Assembly: GCA_963723455.1 (NCBI GenBank) | Contig: CAVRQM010000005.1 | Span: 1 to 64,000, forward strand | Source of the DNA: CAVRQM01 sp963723455 | GTDB lineage: Bacteria > Pseudomonadota > Alphaproteobacteria > Acetobacterales > Acetobacteraceae | Reading direction: 5' to 3' | Length of the DNA: 64,000 nt | Shown here: positions 33,005 to 44,476 of the stretch, one piece after another | How positions within the stretch are numbered: the stretch's first letter is position 1 | How the letters are laid out: the number at the start of each line of letters is the position of its first letter | Program-made: the position numbers and the translations under genes | The notes under the pieces: generated by a model | Database searches by the model: none | The model's input: the letters and a program-made list of their open reading frames with translations, nothing else | Told to the model about the DNA's origin: nothing

Positions 33005-33683
33005 GGAACTGCCTGCGATACACACCGGGCGCGGCCAGGATCGCCTCGCCGGTACGGGCGAAGGCGTCGCGCTCGGCATCCTGCATGGCGCCGAAATCCA
33101 GTGTCAGGGCGTCGCGCGGGACGGGGATGCACTGCGCGACCGGCGTGCCGCGCGGCAGCACGCAATCGGAACCAGGATCAAGCCAGCGCGCCGGGAACAG
33201 CAGCCCGACGTCGTGGAAGGCATCGGCATCGACCAGCCCGCTAAGCGTGCGAAACGGCAGGTCGTCGCGATTGAGCGGATGAGTGACAAGCAGCGACCAG
33301 CCGGGTGGCAGAAGCACCGTCCAGAAGCCGACGAACTTGATCAGGTTGTCCGCGCCGAACGGCGCGCCTGCAACCTGTGCGGCAGCGTGAAAGTTAATTG
33401 GGGCGCGCGGATGGCCGGGCACGCTCGGCTCCGGAAGATCCCAGTCCCACCTGAAGGCGCCCTCACGATAGCGCAACTCGCAGGGCAGCGGCATGACGAA
33501 GCCCGCGCGCATCGCATCGATGAAGGGCGGGCATTGCTTGACGGTACGGATCGCCGCGCCGTGCATGTCGGATTGCGCCTGCATCGGCATCGCCTTCAGC
33601 CACGCCGGCAGCGCCTGACGCGCGGGCACGGGTCTTGGCAAATGCCCCTGCAACGCCGGGTCGCAGCGCAGCCGCACGATCAT
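32988..33683 (-). CDS. Uncharacterised cytosolic protein (possibly DUF6065-like)
   Basis: 231 residues starting MIVRLRCDPALQ. Visible features are VKQCPPFIDAMRAGFVMPLP, an INFHAAAQVAG segment, and a conserved-looking core KFVGFWTVLLPPGWSLLVTHPLNR followed by GLVDADAFHDVGLLFPARW. These recall small proteins of the DUF6065 type, but I cannot confirm the family. No TM helix or signal peptide is seen. It is the first gene of the tightly packed minus-strand block running to hflC, and it follows the glycerol transporter's binding-protein gene after 86 bp. Confidence 0.6.
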   Translation of the reverse strand: MIVRLRCDPALQGHLPRPVPARQALPAWLKAMPMQAQSDMHGAAIRTVKQCPPFIDAMRAGFVMPLPCELRYREGAFRWDWDLPEPSVPGHPRAPINFHAAAQVAGAPFGADNLIKFVGFWTVLLPPGWSLLVTHPLNRDDLPFRTLSGLVDADAFHDVGLLFPARWLDPGSDCVLPRGTPVAQCIPVPRDALTLDFGAMQDAERDAFARTGEAILAAPGVYRRQFRARRG

Positions 33684-33769
33684 CGGCGAACCCGATCTGC
33701 GGTCATGTATCACTTCCCTCCCGCGCAGCACCGGCACCGCGGGCGGTTGCCCGCGGCGCCGCGCCAACG

Positions 33770-35521
<1,752 letters not shown>

Positions 35522-35610
35522 TAAGCTCCCCCTTCGTTTCTGCTCTCCGCGTGTGTTCCTCGGTGCCGGCGCGGAGAGCGTGCCGGTGCGGGGTCGCCTA
35601 GCTTCGCCGG

Positions 35611-35883
35611 TCAGCCATAGCGGCCGATCAGTCCCAGCAGGACAACACTGATGCCGAGCGCCCACCACTGGTCGAAATCCGTGAAGGCGATCCAGGCGAG
35701 ATTGACATAGGCAGCGGTCAGCAGGCCGATGAACAGGCGGTCGCCGCGCGTGGTCACCAGCGGCAGGACGCCGCGTCGCGGTGCGCAAGGCACCAGTGAC
35801 TCCCAGACCGTCATGCCGGTCAGCATCATGCCGATGACAGCGAAAAAGATCGCCGTCGGTAGCGTCCAGGACATCCAGGCCAT
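35611..35883 (-). CDS. DUF2160 small membrane protein of glycerol ABC operon
   Basis: 90 residues with about three TM helices (TLPTAIFFAVIGMMLTG, RLFIGLLTAAYVNLAWI, WWALGISVVLLGLIG). DUF2160 proteins are found with glycerol-type ABC transporters, between the permease and binding-protein genes, exactly as here. Their role in the transporter is not established. It may be an accessory subunit. Confidence 0.82.
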   Translation of the reverse strand: MAWMSWTLPTAIFFAVIGMMLTGMTVWESLVPCAPRRGVLPLVTTRGDRLFIGLLTAAYVNLAWIAFTDFDQWWALGISVVLLGLIGRYG

Positions 35884-35898
35884 GCCGCGCGGCTCCCC

Positions 35899-36707
35899 TC
35901 AGACCCGGCCAAGGGCAAAGCCCTTGGCGATGTAGTTGCGGATGAACCAGACCACCACCGCGCCCGGCACGATGGTCAGAACGGCGGCCGCCGCCAGCAG
36001 GCCGAAATCCATTCCCGTGGCGCTTTCCGTCCGCGTCATGATCGAGACGATCGGCTTGGCCGCGATCGAGGTGAGGTTGCTCGCCATCAGCAGCTCGACC
36101 CAGCTGAACATGAAGCAGAAGAACGCGGTGACGCCGACCCCGGCGCGGATCAGCGGCAAGAAGATGAAGACGAAGAACCGCGGGAAGCTGTAGCCGTCCA
36201 GCGCCGCCGTCTCGTCCAGCTCGCGCGGGATACCGGACATGAAGCCTTCAAGGATCCACACAGCGAGCGGCACGTTGAACAGGCAATGCGCGAGCGCTAC
36301 CGCGAACGGCGTATCGAACAGCCCGACAGACTGGTAGAACTGGTAGAATGGCAGCAGGAACACCGCAGGCGGAGACATGCGGTTGGTCAGCAGCCAGAAG
36401 AAGATCTGCTTGTCGCCCAGGAAGCGGTAGCGCGAGAACGCGTAGGCCGCCGGCAGCGCCACGGACACCGAGATCACCACGTTCAGCGCCACGAACTCGA
36501 ACGAGTGCCAATACGTGATGTACCAGGTGCGGTCGCGGAAGATATGCAGGTAGTTCTCCAGCGTCGGCCGGTGCGGAAAGATCTCGAGCTGGTTCAGGAT
36601 GTCTCCGGTGGACCGGAACGACATATTCAGCAGCCAGTAGATCGGCAGCATCAGCAGGCCGAAATAGACGATCGGCACGACCCGGCGCAGCCATTTGCCC
36701 TCGCGTC

Positions 36708-36711
<4 letters not shown>
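35899..36711 (-). CDS. glpQ: Glycerol ABC transporter permease GlpQ
   Basis: 270 residues, six TM helices, MalG-like. The EAA loop is ELDETAALDGYSFPRFFVFIFLPL-like, positioned after the fourth helix, and contacts the ATPases. The start overlaps the end of glpP by 4 bp. It forms the inner-membrane channel with GlpP. Confidence 0.87.
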
Positions 36712-37588
<877 letters not shown>

Positions 37589-37592
<4 letters not shown>

Positions 37593-38671
37593 GCCAGCAG
37601 CCGCCCGTCGGAATACAGCTTGATGCGCGGCCGCGGCAGCCAGATCGGCAGGCGCTGGTCCACCGGCACCAGGATCTCCGGCGCCGCCTTGATGGCGAGG
37701 GGACTGTCGCCCAGGCGCGCATGGATCAGCTGGTGTCCGCCCAGCGGCTCGATCGCTTCCACCGCGACGGTCAGCGCAGCCGCTTCGCCCGGATCGAACA
37801 GGCTGACGAACTCCGGGCGGATGCCGAGCGTCAGCGCCCCGGACGGCGCGCGCAGCGTCATCTCCGGCGGCAGGGTCACGCGCTGGTCGGCCAGGACCGC
37901 AGCCCCGCCCTCGATGCGGCACGGCAGCAGGTTCATCCCCGGGCTGCCGATGAAATGCCCCACGAACACATGCGCCGGGTCCTCAAACAGATCCTGCGGC
38001 GTGCCCTGCTGCAGCACCTCGCCCTGATCCATCACCACCACGCGGTCGGCGAAGGTCAGCGCCTCCGTCTGGTCGTGCGTGACATAGATCAGCGTGACCT
38101 TCAGCTCGGCATGGATCTGCTTCAGCTTGCGCCGCAGCTGCCATTTCAGCGCCGGGTCGATCACCGTCAGCGGCTCGTCGAACAGAATCGCCGCGACGTC
38201 CTTGCGCACCAGCCCGCGCCCCATCGATATGCGCTGCTTCGCGTCCGCGGTCAGTCCCGATGCCCGCCGGCCCAGCTCGTGCGACAGATCCAGGATCGCC
38301 GCGACCTGCTCGACGCGGTCGCGCACCGCCGCCCCGGTAATGCCGCGATTGCGCAACGGGAAGGCCAGGTTCTCGAAAACAGTCATGGTGTCGTAGATCA
38401 CCGGGAACTGGAACACCTGCGCGATGTTGCGGGTGCGGGTGTCGCTGTCGGTGACATCGGCATCGTCGAACAGCAGCCGTCCCTGCGACGGGCGCAACAG
38501 GCCGGACAGGATGTTCAGCAGCGTGCTTTTCCCCGACCCGGACGGGCCGAGCAGCGCGTAGGCGCCCCCATCCTCCCACACCAGATCCAGCGGCCGCAGC
38601 GCATAGTCAGCCGGCCGCGTCGGGTGCGGACGATAGCTGTGCGCGACGTCAAGCAGCCGTATGCGCGCCAT
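37589..38671 (-). CDS. glpT: Glycerol ABC transporter ATPase GlpT
   Basis: 360 residues. The nucleotide-binding domain has canonical Walker A GPSGSGKST, Walker B ILFDEPLTVID and H-loop THDQTEAL. The ABC signature is degenerate: LTADAKQRISMGR in place of LSGGQ. A C-terminal regulatory OB-like domain (LGIRPEFVSLF) follows. It is expected to pair with GlpS, whose defects are complementary. The start overlaps the glpS 3' end by 23 bp. The name refers to the ABC ATPase of the glpSTPQV system, not to the enterobacterial glycerol-3-phosphate antiporter. Confidence 0.86.
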
Positions 38672-39782
38672 GCTGTGCCTCCCCGGGCCGCACCGGCTGG
38701 AACCGCGGCGCGCGCGCCAGCGCGCCGGCCGCATCGAACGCATACAGATGCCGCCGATCAAAGCGCAGCGTCACCGCCGAGCCGATCGCCGCATGATGCA
38801 CGCCCTCCTGCTGCAGCAGCACCGGGCAATCGTTGAACCGTCCGTGCAGCAGCGTTTCCGACCCGTTGATCTCGGCCAGTTCCACCGTGGCCGGCAGTTC
38901 AGTCGCGCCAGGGGCGGGCGATAGCGAAAGATGCGAGGCGTGCAGGCCGAAAGTGTAGCGCCCGGCCGGCAACTCGTCGAAACCGCGCGGCAGCGGCACG
39001 ACCACGCCGCCGTCCAGGCGGATCGCCCGGCCGCTGTCCGCGGCGGCGATGCTGCCGGGCAGGAAGTTCATCGGCGGATCGCTGATGAGGCGCGCGGCCA
39101 GCAGGGTCGCCGGCGCGCGGTACACCTCCAGCGCCGGTCCCTGCTGCACGATGCGCCCCTCATGCATGACGCAGGTTCGGCCGCCAAGCATCAGCGCCTC
39201 CTGCGGCTCGGTCGTCGCATAGACGACCATGCGCTCGCCGGCCGAGAACAGCGATTTCATCTCGGCGCGCAGTCCCTCGCGCAGTTTGTAGTCCAGGTTG
39301 ACCAGCGGCTCGTCCAGCAGCAGCAGCCGGCTGTCCTTGACCATCGCGCGCGCCAGCGCGCAGCGCTGCTGCTGGCCGCCGGACAGTTCCGAGGGCAGCC
39401 GGTCGAGCAACGCCACCAGGTCCAGCCGCTCGGCCATGTCGCGCACCCGCCGCTGGCGCTCGCTGGCGGCCACGCCCGCGACCTTCAACGGCGAGGCGAT
39501 GTTGGCGCGCACCGTCAGGTTGGGATAGTTGATGAACTGCTGGTACACCATCGAGACGCTGCGGCGGCGCACGTCCTGCCCGGTCACATCAGTCCCCGCA
39601 TCGACGATGCGCCCGGCGGTCGGCGGATCCAGCCCCGCCATCAGGCGCATCAGCGACGTCTTCCCGGCGCGAACCGGACCCAGCAGGACAGTCAGCGATC
39701 CGGATTCCAGCGTCAGGTCGATCGGGTGCAGCACCCGCTCGGCCCCGGCCAGGCGCTCGACGCGGGACAGCGTCAGGCTCAT
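38649..39782 (-). CDS. glpS: Glycerol ABC transporter ATPase GlpS
   Basis: 377 residues. The signature LSGGQQQRCALARAM and Walker B LLLLDEPLVNLD are canonical. Walker A reads GPVRAGKTS instead of GxxGxGKST, and the switch region reads YATTEPQEAL, so the H-loop His is absent. A C-terminal regulatory domain follows. First gene of the transport operon, 138 bp downstream of glpR on the same strand with a probable promoter/operator between them. Confidence 0.86.
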   Translation of the reverse strand: MSLTLSRVERLAGAERVLHPIDLTLESGSLTVLLGPVRAGKTSLMRLMAGLDPPTAGRIVDAGTDVTGQDVRRRSVSMVYQQFINYPNLTVRANIASPLKVAGVAASERQRRVRDMAERLDLVALLDRLPSELSGGQQQRCALARAMVKDSRLLLLDEPLVNLDYKLREGLRAEMKSLFSAGERMVVYATTEPQEALMLGGRTCVMHEGRIVQQGPALEVYRAPATLLAARLISDPPMNFLPGSIAAADSGRAIRLDGGVVVPLPRGFDELPAGRYTFGLHASHLSLSPAPGATELPATVELAEINGSETLLHGRFNDCPVLLQQEGVHHAAIGSAVTLRFDRRHLYAFDAAGALARAPRFQPVRPGEAQHGAHTAA

Positions 39783-39844
39783 GCGCGCCCGTGCCCGACC
39801 CTGGACGGCCAGTCGGCCCCATTCCGCCCCGCCACGTTCCCCGC

Positions 39845-39901
39845 CTTTCGTTTTCCAACATCAAGACTACGAGCGCACATGGCGCGTTCGCAAACGGAAA
39901 G
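39845..39901. promoter_or_regulatory. Candidate GlpR operator region between glpR and glpS
   Basis: An imperfect inverted repeat, CTTTCGTTTTCC (39845-39856) and AAACGGAAAG (39892-39901), lies in the only sizeable gap of the glp locus. TTTCG-type half-sites are common for DeoR-family repressors. No footprint evidence can be read from sequence. Confidence 0.35.
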
Positions 39902-39920
39902 TTTTGCAGGCGGCTGAAGT

Positions 39921-40769
39921 TTATTGCGCCGCCGTCTCCGGCATGAGAGATTCCCGCACGGAAACCTCCCTTGCTGCAGGTGCGAGATGCAGCGCCACGC
40001 CGGCCTCGGCCAGCAGGCGGGGGATCGGGTCAGGCGGTGGCGCGTCGGTGAACAGCGCGTTGATGTCCGAAAGCGAACCCAGCCGCACCATCGCCGGGCG
40101 GCCAAACTTCGAGTGGTCGGCGGCCAGGAACACCTGACGCGCGTTGCGCAGGATGGCTTGCGCCACTCGTACCTCGTGATAGTCGTAATCCAGCAACGTG
40201 CCGTCCAGATCGATGCCGCTGATCCCCATGATCGCGTAATCGACACGGAACTGGTTCATCAGGTCCAGCGTGGCCTCGCCCACCACGCCGCCGTCATGAT
40301 TGCGTACCAAGCCGCCGGCGATGATGACCTCGCAATCCTCGGACTGGACCAGCACCTTCGCCACGTTCAGGTTGTTGGTGACTACGCGCAGGTTGCGGTG
40401 GTCCACCAGGGCGCGCGCCACCTCCTCGGTGGTGGTGCCGATATTCAGGATCAGCGATGCGCCGTGTGGAATCTGGGCGGCGAGCAGCCGGGCGATGCGG
40501 CGCTTCTCGTCGTGCTGGAGCACCTGCCGCGCCGAGTAGCCGACGTTGCGCCCGCCCAGCGGGGGCCCAGCGCCGCCGTGGTAGCGGTTCAGCCGGCCTT
40601 CCTCGTACAGCGCATTGACGTCGCGGCGGATCGTTTGTGGCGTGACGCCGAAGCGCTCGGCCAGCAGCTCCACGGTGACGAAGCCGCGCTGCGCCACCAG
40701 CTCGACGATCGCGGCGCGCCGCTGCGGCGCGGCCGAGGGCGGGACGGGTTCGCTGGCCGGGGCGCTCAT
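39921..40769 (-). CDS. glpR: DeoR-family transcriptional repressor GlpR
   Basis: About 282 residues. An N-terminal DeoR winged helix-turn-helix (RRAAIVELVAQRGFVTVELLA, then VTPQTIRRDVNALYEEGRL) precedes a DeoR C-terminal sensor domain (HDEKRRIARLLAAQIPHG, LNIGTTTEEVARAL, DLMNQFRVDYAIMGISGID, FLAADHSKFGRPAMVRLG). These proteins sense a sugar or glycerol phosphate and repress the adjacent transporter operon. The start MSAPASEP is chosen; longer forms are possible. It is divergent from the 2OG oxygenase gene. Confidence 0.88.
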   Translation of the reverse strand: MSAPASEPVPPSAAPQRRAAIVELVAQRGFVTVELLAERFGVTPQTIRRDVNALYEEGRLNRYHGGAGPPLGGRNVGYSARQVLQHDEKRRIARLLAAQIPHGASLILNIGTTTEEVARALVDHRNLRVVTNNLNVAKVLVQSEDCEVIIAGGLVRNHDGGVVGEATLDLMNQFRVDYAIMGISGIDLDGTLLDYDYHEVRVAQAILRNARQVFLAADHSKFGRPAMVRLGSLSDINALFTDAPPPDPIPRLLAEAGVALHLAPAAREVSVRESLMPETAAQ

Positions 40770-40867
40770 GCGGCTTGCGCCCGGTGGCATGGGATGGCGA
40801 TCTGGGCGTTCCTCGCCCGGCGCTGCGGCCGGTTCTGCTGCGGACATTGCACGAAGGACACAACTCT

Positions 40868-41500
40868 ATGGCCATCCAGCTTGCCATCGCAACCCGCAAC
40901 CTGTTCCCGACGCCGGTGGCCGCCGTGCAGACGCCGGACGCGGCTGCGCGCAACGCCGAATTGCGCTCGCTGATCCTCGCCCGGCGCGCGAAATCGGCGT
41001 CGATGCGCGCGTCCAATGCCGGCGGCTGGCATTCGGCGCGCGACCTGCTGGCCTGGGGCGGCGTGCGCGCCGCCGAGATCGCCGAGATGGCGCGCGCCGT
41101 GGCCAGCCACATGACCCGCGACCGCGCCGGGGAGCCGGTGCGTGCGGAGTGGGTGTTCACCGGCTGGGCGAACGTCAACGGCCCCGGCGACAGCAATTTC
41201 TGCCACTACCATCCCGGCGCGTTCTGGTCGGGAACCTACTACGTCGATGACGGCGGCGCGCTGGGCGACGCGGAGGCGGGCGGCGGGTTCGAAATGCTGG
41301 ATCCGCGCGGCCCGGCCCCGGCGATGCTGGCGCCGAGCCTGGCGTATGCAGGCGAGGGCGGCAACGCGGCCGGCATGACCGAGACGATCGAGCCGCGGCC
41401 CGGCCTGCTGGTGCTGTTTCCGTCCTGGCTGCAGCATCAGGTGCGCGCCTATCGCGGCAGCGGCCTGCGCATCTCGGTGGCGTTCAACCTGCGGCCGTAA
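40868..41500 (+). CDS. Putative 2OG-Fe(II) oxygenase (TIGR02466-like)
   Basis: 210 residues from ATG 40868, preceded by AAGGA. A cupin-like segment CHYHPGAFWSGTYYVDDGG is followed by PRPGLLVLFPSWLQHQVRAY and GLRISVAFNL, the layout of the putative 2OG-Fe(II) oxygenase family TIGR02466. The metal-binding histidines are likely in HYHP and LQHQV, and the 2OG-binding Arg in GLRISV. Substrate unknown. It stands alone between divergent glpR and a convergent small gene. Confidence 0.75.
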   Translation: MAIQLAIATRNLFPTPVAAVQTPDAAARNAELRSLILARRAKSASMRASNAGGWHSARDLLAWGGVRAAEIAEMARAVASHMTRDRAGEPVRAEWVFTGWANVNGPGDSNFCHYHPGAFWSGTYYVDDGGALGDAEAGGGFEMLDPRGPAPAMLAPSLAYAGEGGNAAGMTETIEPRPGLLVLFPSWLQHQVRAYRGSGLRISVAFNLRP

Positions 41501-41509
41501 CCGGGCGGG

Positions 41510-41752
41510 CTACTCCTCAATCACGTCCGCCTCGGGGTGATCGCCGCCGTCCGACAGTTCGGAATGCCAGGCGCCGGTCTCGTCCTGATACTCGATCAGC
41601 GTGGTATCGCCGGGTGCGTTCTGCTCGGCTGCGGCGACCTGGGCGGCGCGCAACGCCGCCTCGCGGCTGGCGAACGGCTCGGAAAAGGCGCCGTCGAGCG
41701 TATAGGCCCAGCCGCCGTCATGCGCGACCACCCGGTAATGGACATGCGCCAT
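41510..41752 (-). CDS. DUF2188-like small protein
   Basis: 80 residues (MAHVHYRVVAHDGGWAYTLD). The fold signature of DUF2188 is visible: HDGGWAYTLDGAFSEPFASR, AALRAAQVAAAEQ, then TTLIEYQDETGAWHSE. The acidic C-terminus ends EADVIEE. It is convergent with the oxygenase gene (9-bp gap) and divergent from ligD, whose promoter it shares. Function unknown. Confidence 0.7.
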   Translation of the reverse strand: MAHVHYRVVAHDGGWAYTLDGAFSEPFASREAALRAAQVAAAEQNAPGDTTLIEYQDETGAWHSELSDGGDHPEADVIEE

Positions 41753-41830
41753 GCGCCTCTCCTCCTGCTGTGCGGGCCTTCTACCATGCGCCGGGCCGAC
41801 CAATAAGCGGCGCGAACCCGCAGCGGTTCG

Positions 41831-44461
41831 ATGCGTTGCCGTAGCATGGCAGTTCCCGCCCGCCCGCGCCGCGCCGCCGTGCCCGGCCGCACCATCGAGA
41901 CCTACCGCGCGCGACGCGATTTCTCCCGCACCGCCGAGCCGGCCCCCGCGGCCGTGGCCGCTGCTGGATCGGCGAAGCCGATCTTTGTGGTGCAGAAGCA
42001 TGACGCGACCCGCCTGCATTGGGACTTCCGGTTGGAGCATGGCGGCGTGCTGTGGAGCTGGGCGGTGCCGCGCGGCCCCTCGCTCGATCCGCACGACAAG
42101 CGGCTCGCGGTGCATGTCGAGGACCACCCGATCGACTACGCCGACTTCCACGGCACCATCCCCGAAGGCCAGTACGGGGCGGGCACGGTCGAGACCTGGG
42201 ATCGTGGCACCTGGGAGCCGCAGTCGGACCGCGACCCCGCCGCCGACATGGCGCGCGGGGAAATCAAGTTCGTGCTGCACGGCAAGCGGTTGGCCGGGAA
42301 GTTCGTGCTGGTGCGGCTGAAGCCGCGACCGAAGGAGCGGGCGGAGAACTGGCTGCTGATCAAGGAGCATGACGAACACGAGCGCGCCGGCGCCGGGGCC
42401 GGCGTCCTGGAGGCAGAGATCAAGCCGCCGACGCCGAAGGGCCGCAAGCGGGTCTGGAACAGCAACGCGGCGGCGCAGCCGGACGAGCCGGCTCCGGTGG
42501 CGCAGGGCGACGCGCCGCCCGCGCCCGGCGCCCGGCGCGCAGCGCCGCCGGACCACCAGACGCCGCAGCTGGCCGAACTGGTCGATGAGGCGCCGCTCGG
42601 CCGCGACTGGCTGAGCGAGGTCAAGTTCGACGGCTACCGCATCCTGGCCTTCGTCTCCGCGGGAACGGTGCGGCTGGTCACCCGCAACGGCCATGACTGG
42701 ACGCACCGGATGCAGCGCTTGGCCGCAAGCGTCGCCGCCCTGGGGCTGCGCGACGCGCTGCTGGACGGCGAGATGGTGGCGCTGGACGCAGCGGGGCGTT
42801 CGGATTTTTCCCGCCTGCAGGATGCGCTGTCGCAGGGGCACGACCGCGACCTGTTCTTCTACGCGTTCGACCTGCTGCACCTGGACGGCTGGGATCTGCG
42901 CCCGTGCCGGCTGCTGGACCGCAAGGCGGTGCTGCAGCGCCTGTCCGGCTGGCGCGGCGCGGTGCGCTACAGCGACCACATGACCGGCCAGGCGGCGGCG
43001 CTGCACCAGCAGGCCTGCGCGCGGCATCTGGAAGGCATCGTCTGCAAGCGCGGCGACGCCCCGTATCGCGCCGGGCGCTCGCGCGACTGGGTCAAGGTGA
43101 AGTGCCAAGGCCGCGAGGAGTTCATCGTGCTCGGCTGGACCCCGCCGCAAGGCAGCCGCGCCGGGCTGGGCTCGCTGCATCTGGGCTACCACGACGCGGC
43201 CGGCGCGCTGCACTATGCGGGTGGCGTCGGCACCGGGTTTGCCGACCGCGTGCTGGTCGAACTGCGCGCCAAGCTGGACCCTCTCGCCGCCGACCGGCCG
43301 AAGGGCCTGCAATGGCGGGGCGAGCGGCCGGATCGCGCGATCAACTGGGTGCGCCCCGAACTGGTATGCGAGGTGCAGTATCTGACCTGGACCGGCGACG
43401 GCCGGGTGCGGCACGCCACGTTCCTCGGCCTGCGCGACGACAAGGCCGCGGATGACGTGGTGCGCGAGCCGCCCGGCGCGCCGGCGCACGACCCGCCACC
43501 CGATCCGGCCCCCGACCACGCCCCCGACCACGCGCTCGGCCAGGTCCCAGACCCGGCGCCGAAGCGGCGCTCCGCCGTGACTGTGGCGCGGCCGCCGGCG
43601 AAGGCGGAGGACGGCGCGTTCGGGGTGCGCCTGACCCATCCCGAGAAGCAGCTGTGGCCCGGCATCAGCAAGCGCGACCTGGCCGAGTACTGGCAGGCGG
43701 TGGCGGCGCACGCGCTGCCAGAGATCGCACGTCGTCCATTGGCGTTGGTGCGCTGCCCGGATGGCATCGAGCACGAGCATTTCTTCCAGAAACACGCATC
43801 CATCGGCTTTTCCAAGCATCTGCGCGCCAACTCGGCCGACGGCGCGCCGTACATCGCGCTGGACGACGCCTCCGGGCTGATGGCGGCGGCGCAGATGGCG
43901 GCCATCGAGCTGCACGCCTGGGGCTCGATCGAGCCGGACACGCTGCATCCCGACCGGCTGGTGTTCGACCTTGATCCCGGCGAGGGCGTCGGGGTCGCCG
44001 AGCTGGTCACGGCGGCCAAGGAGGTGCGCGACCGGCTGCAACGGCTAGGTCTGGGCGCGTTCTGCCGCACCTCCGGCGGCAAGGGGCTGCATGTGGTGGC
44101 GCCGCTCGCGCCGTGCGCCGGATGGGACGAGGCGCGCGCCTGGAGCCGGGCGTTCGCCGAGCTGATGGTGGCCGACCAGCCGGACCGCTACGTTGCGGCG
44201 GTGAAGAAGTCCATCCGCACGGGCAAGATCCTGGTGGACTGGCTGCGCAACGGCCTGGGATCCACGGCGATCGCCTCGTTTTCGCCGCGCGCGCGGCCTG
44301 GGGCTGGGGTGGCGACGCGGCTGGCCTGGCGGGAGGTGACGGCCAGGCTCGATCCGGCGCAGTTCACCGTTCGGACCGTCCCGGGGCGGCTGGCGCGGCA
44401 GAAGGCTGATCCGTGGGCGGATTTCGCCGCAGCGGCGCGGCCGCTGCCCGAAGCAGGGTGA
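41831..44461 (+). CDS. ligD: DNA ligase D (phosphoesterase-ligase-polymerase)
   Basis: 876 residues, the three-domain enzyme of bacterial non-homologous end joining. Order: 3'-phosphoesterase (about 45-165; HDATRLHWDFRLEHGG, YADFHGTIPEGQYGAG); ATP-dependent ligase with nucleophile Lys 265 in EVKFDGYR and motif LEGIVCKRG; a Pro/Asp-rich linker near 555-575; and a primase-like polymerase domain (about 590-870; FDLDPGEGV, RTSGGKGLHVV). The linker holds repeated PDHAPDHA-type units. A second ATG at 41846 is an alternative start. It stands 15 bp before ku, with which it acts. Confidence 0.96.
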   Translation: MRCRSMAVPARPRRAAVPGRTIETYRARRDFSRTAEPAPAAVAAAGSAKPIFVVQKHDATRLHWDFRLEHGGVLWSWAVPRGPSLDPHDKRLAVHVEDHPIDYADFHGTIPEGQYGAGTVETWDRGTWEPQSDRDPAADMARGEIKFVLHGKRLAGKFVLVRLKPRPKERAENWLLIKEHDEHERAGAGAGVLEAEIKPPTPKGRKRVWNSNAAAQPDEPAPVAQGDAPPAPGARRAAPPDHQTPQLAELVDEAPLGRDWLSEVKFDGYRILAFVSAGTVRLVTRNGHDWTHRMQRLAASVAALGLRDALLDGEMVALDAAGRSDFSRLQDALSQGHDRDLFFYAFDLLHLDGWDLRPCRLLDRKAVLQRLSGWRGAVRYSDHMTGQAAALHQQACARHLEGIVCKRGDAPYRAGRSRDWVKVKCQGREEFIVLGWTPPQGSRAGLGSLHLGYHDAAGALHYAGGVGTGFADRVLVELRAKLDPLAADRPKGLQWRGERPDRAINWVRPELVCEVQYLTWTGDGRVRHATFLGLRDDKAADDVVREPPGAPAHDPPPDPAPDHAPDHALGQVPDPAPKRRSAVTVARPPAKAEDGAFGVRLTHPEKQLWPGISKRDLAEYWQAVAAHALPEIARRPLALVRCPDGIEHEHFFQKHASIGFSKHLRANSADGAPYIALDDASGLMAAAQMAAIELHAWGSIEPDTLHPDRLVFDLDPGEGVGVAELVTAAKEVRDRLQRLGLGAFCRTSGGKGLHVVAPLAPCAGWDEARAWSRAFAELMVADQPDRYVAAVKKSIRTGKILVDWLRNGLGSTAIASFSPRARPGAGVATRLAWREVTARLDPAQFTVRTVPGRLARQKADPWADFAAAARPLPEAG

Positions 44462-44476
44462 GGGAGCCTCCGCGCA

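Noticed and set aside
42045..43550. PDHAPDHA-type repetition in ligD as a possible mobile or CRISPR repeat
   Set aside because: It is a short Pro/Asp-rich interdomain linker (near 43500) within one gene; no spacer-repeat array exists there or anywhere else in the window.
41510..44041. 843-codon minus-strand frame opposite ligD
   Set aside because: Only its last 80 codons (from the ATG at 41752) are a plausible gene, the DUF2188-like protein; the rest is the shadow of ligD.
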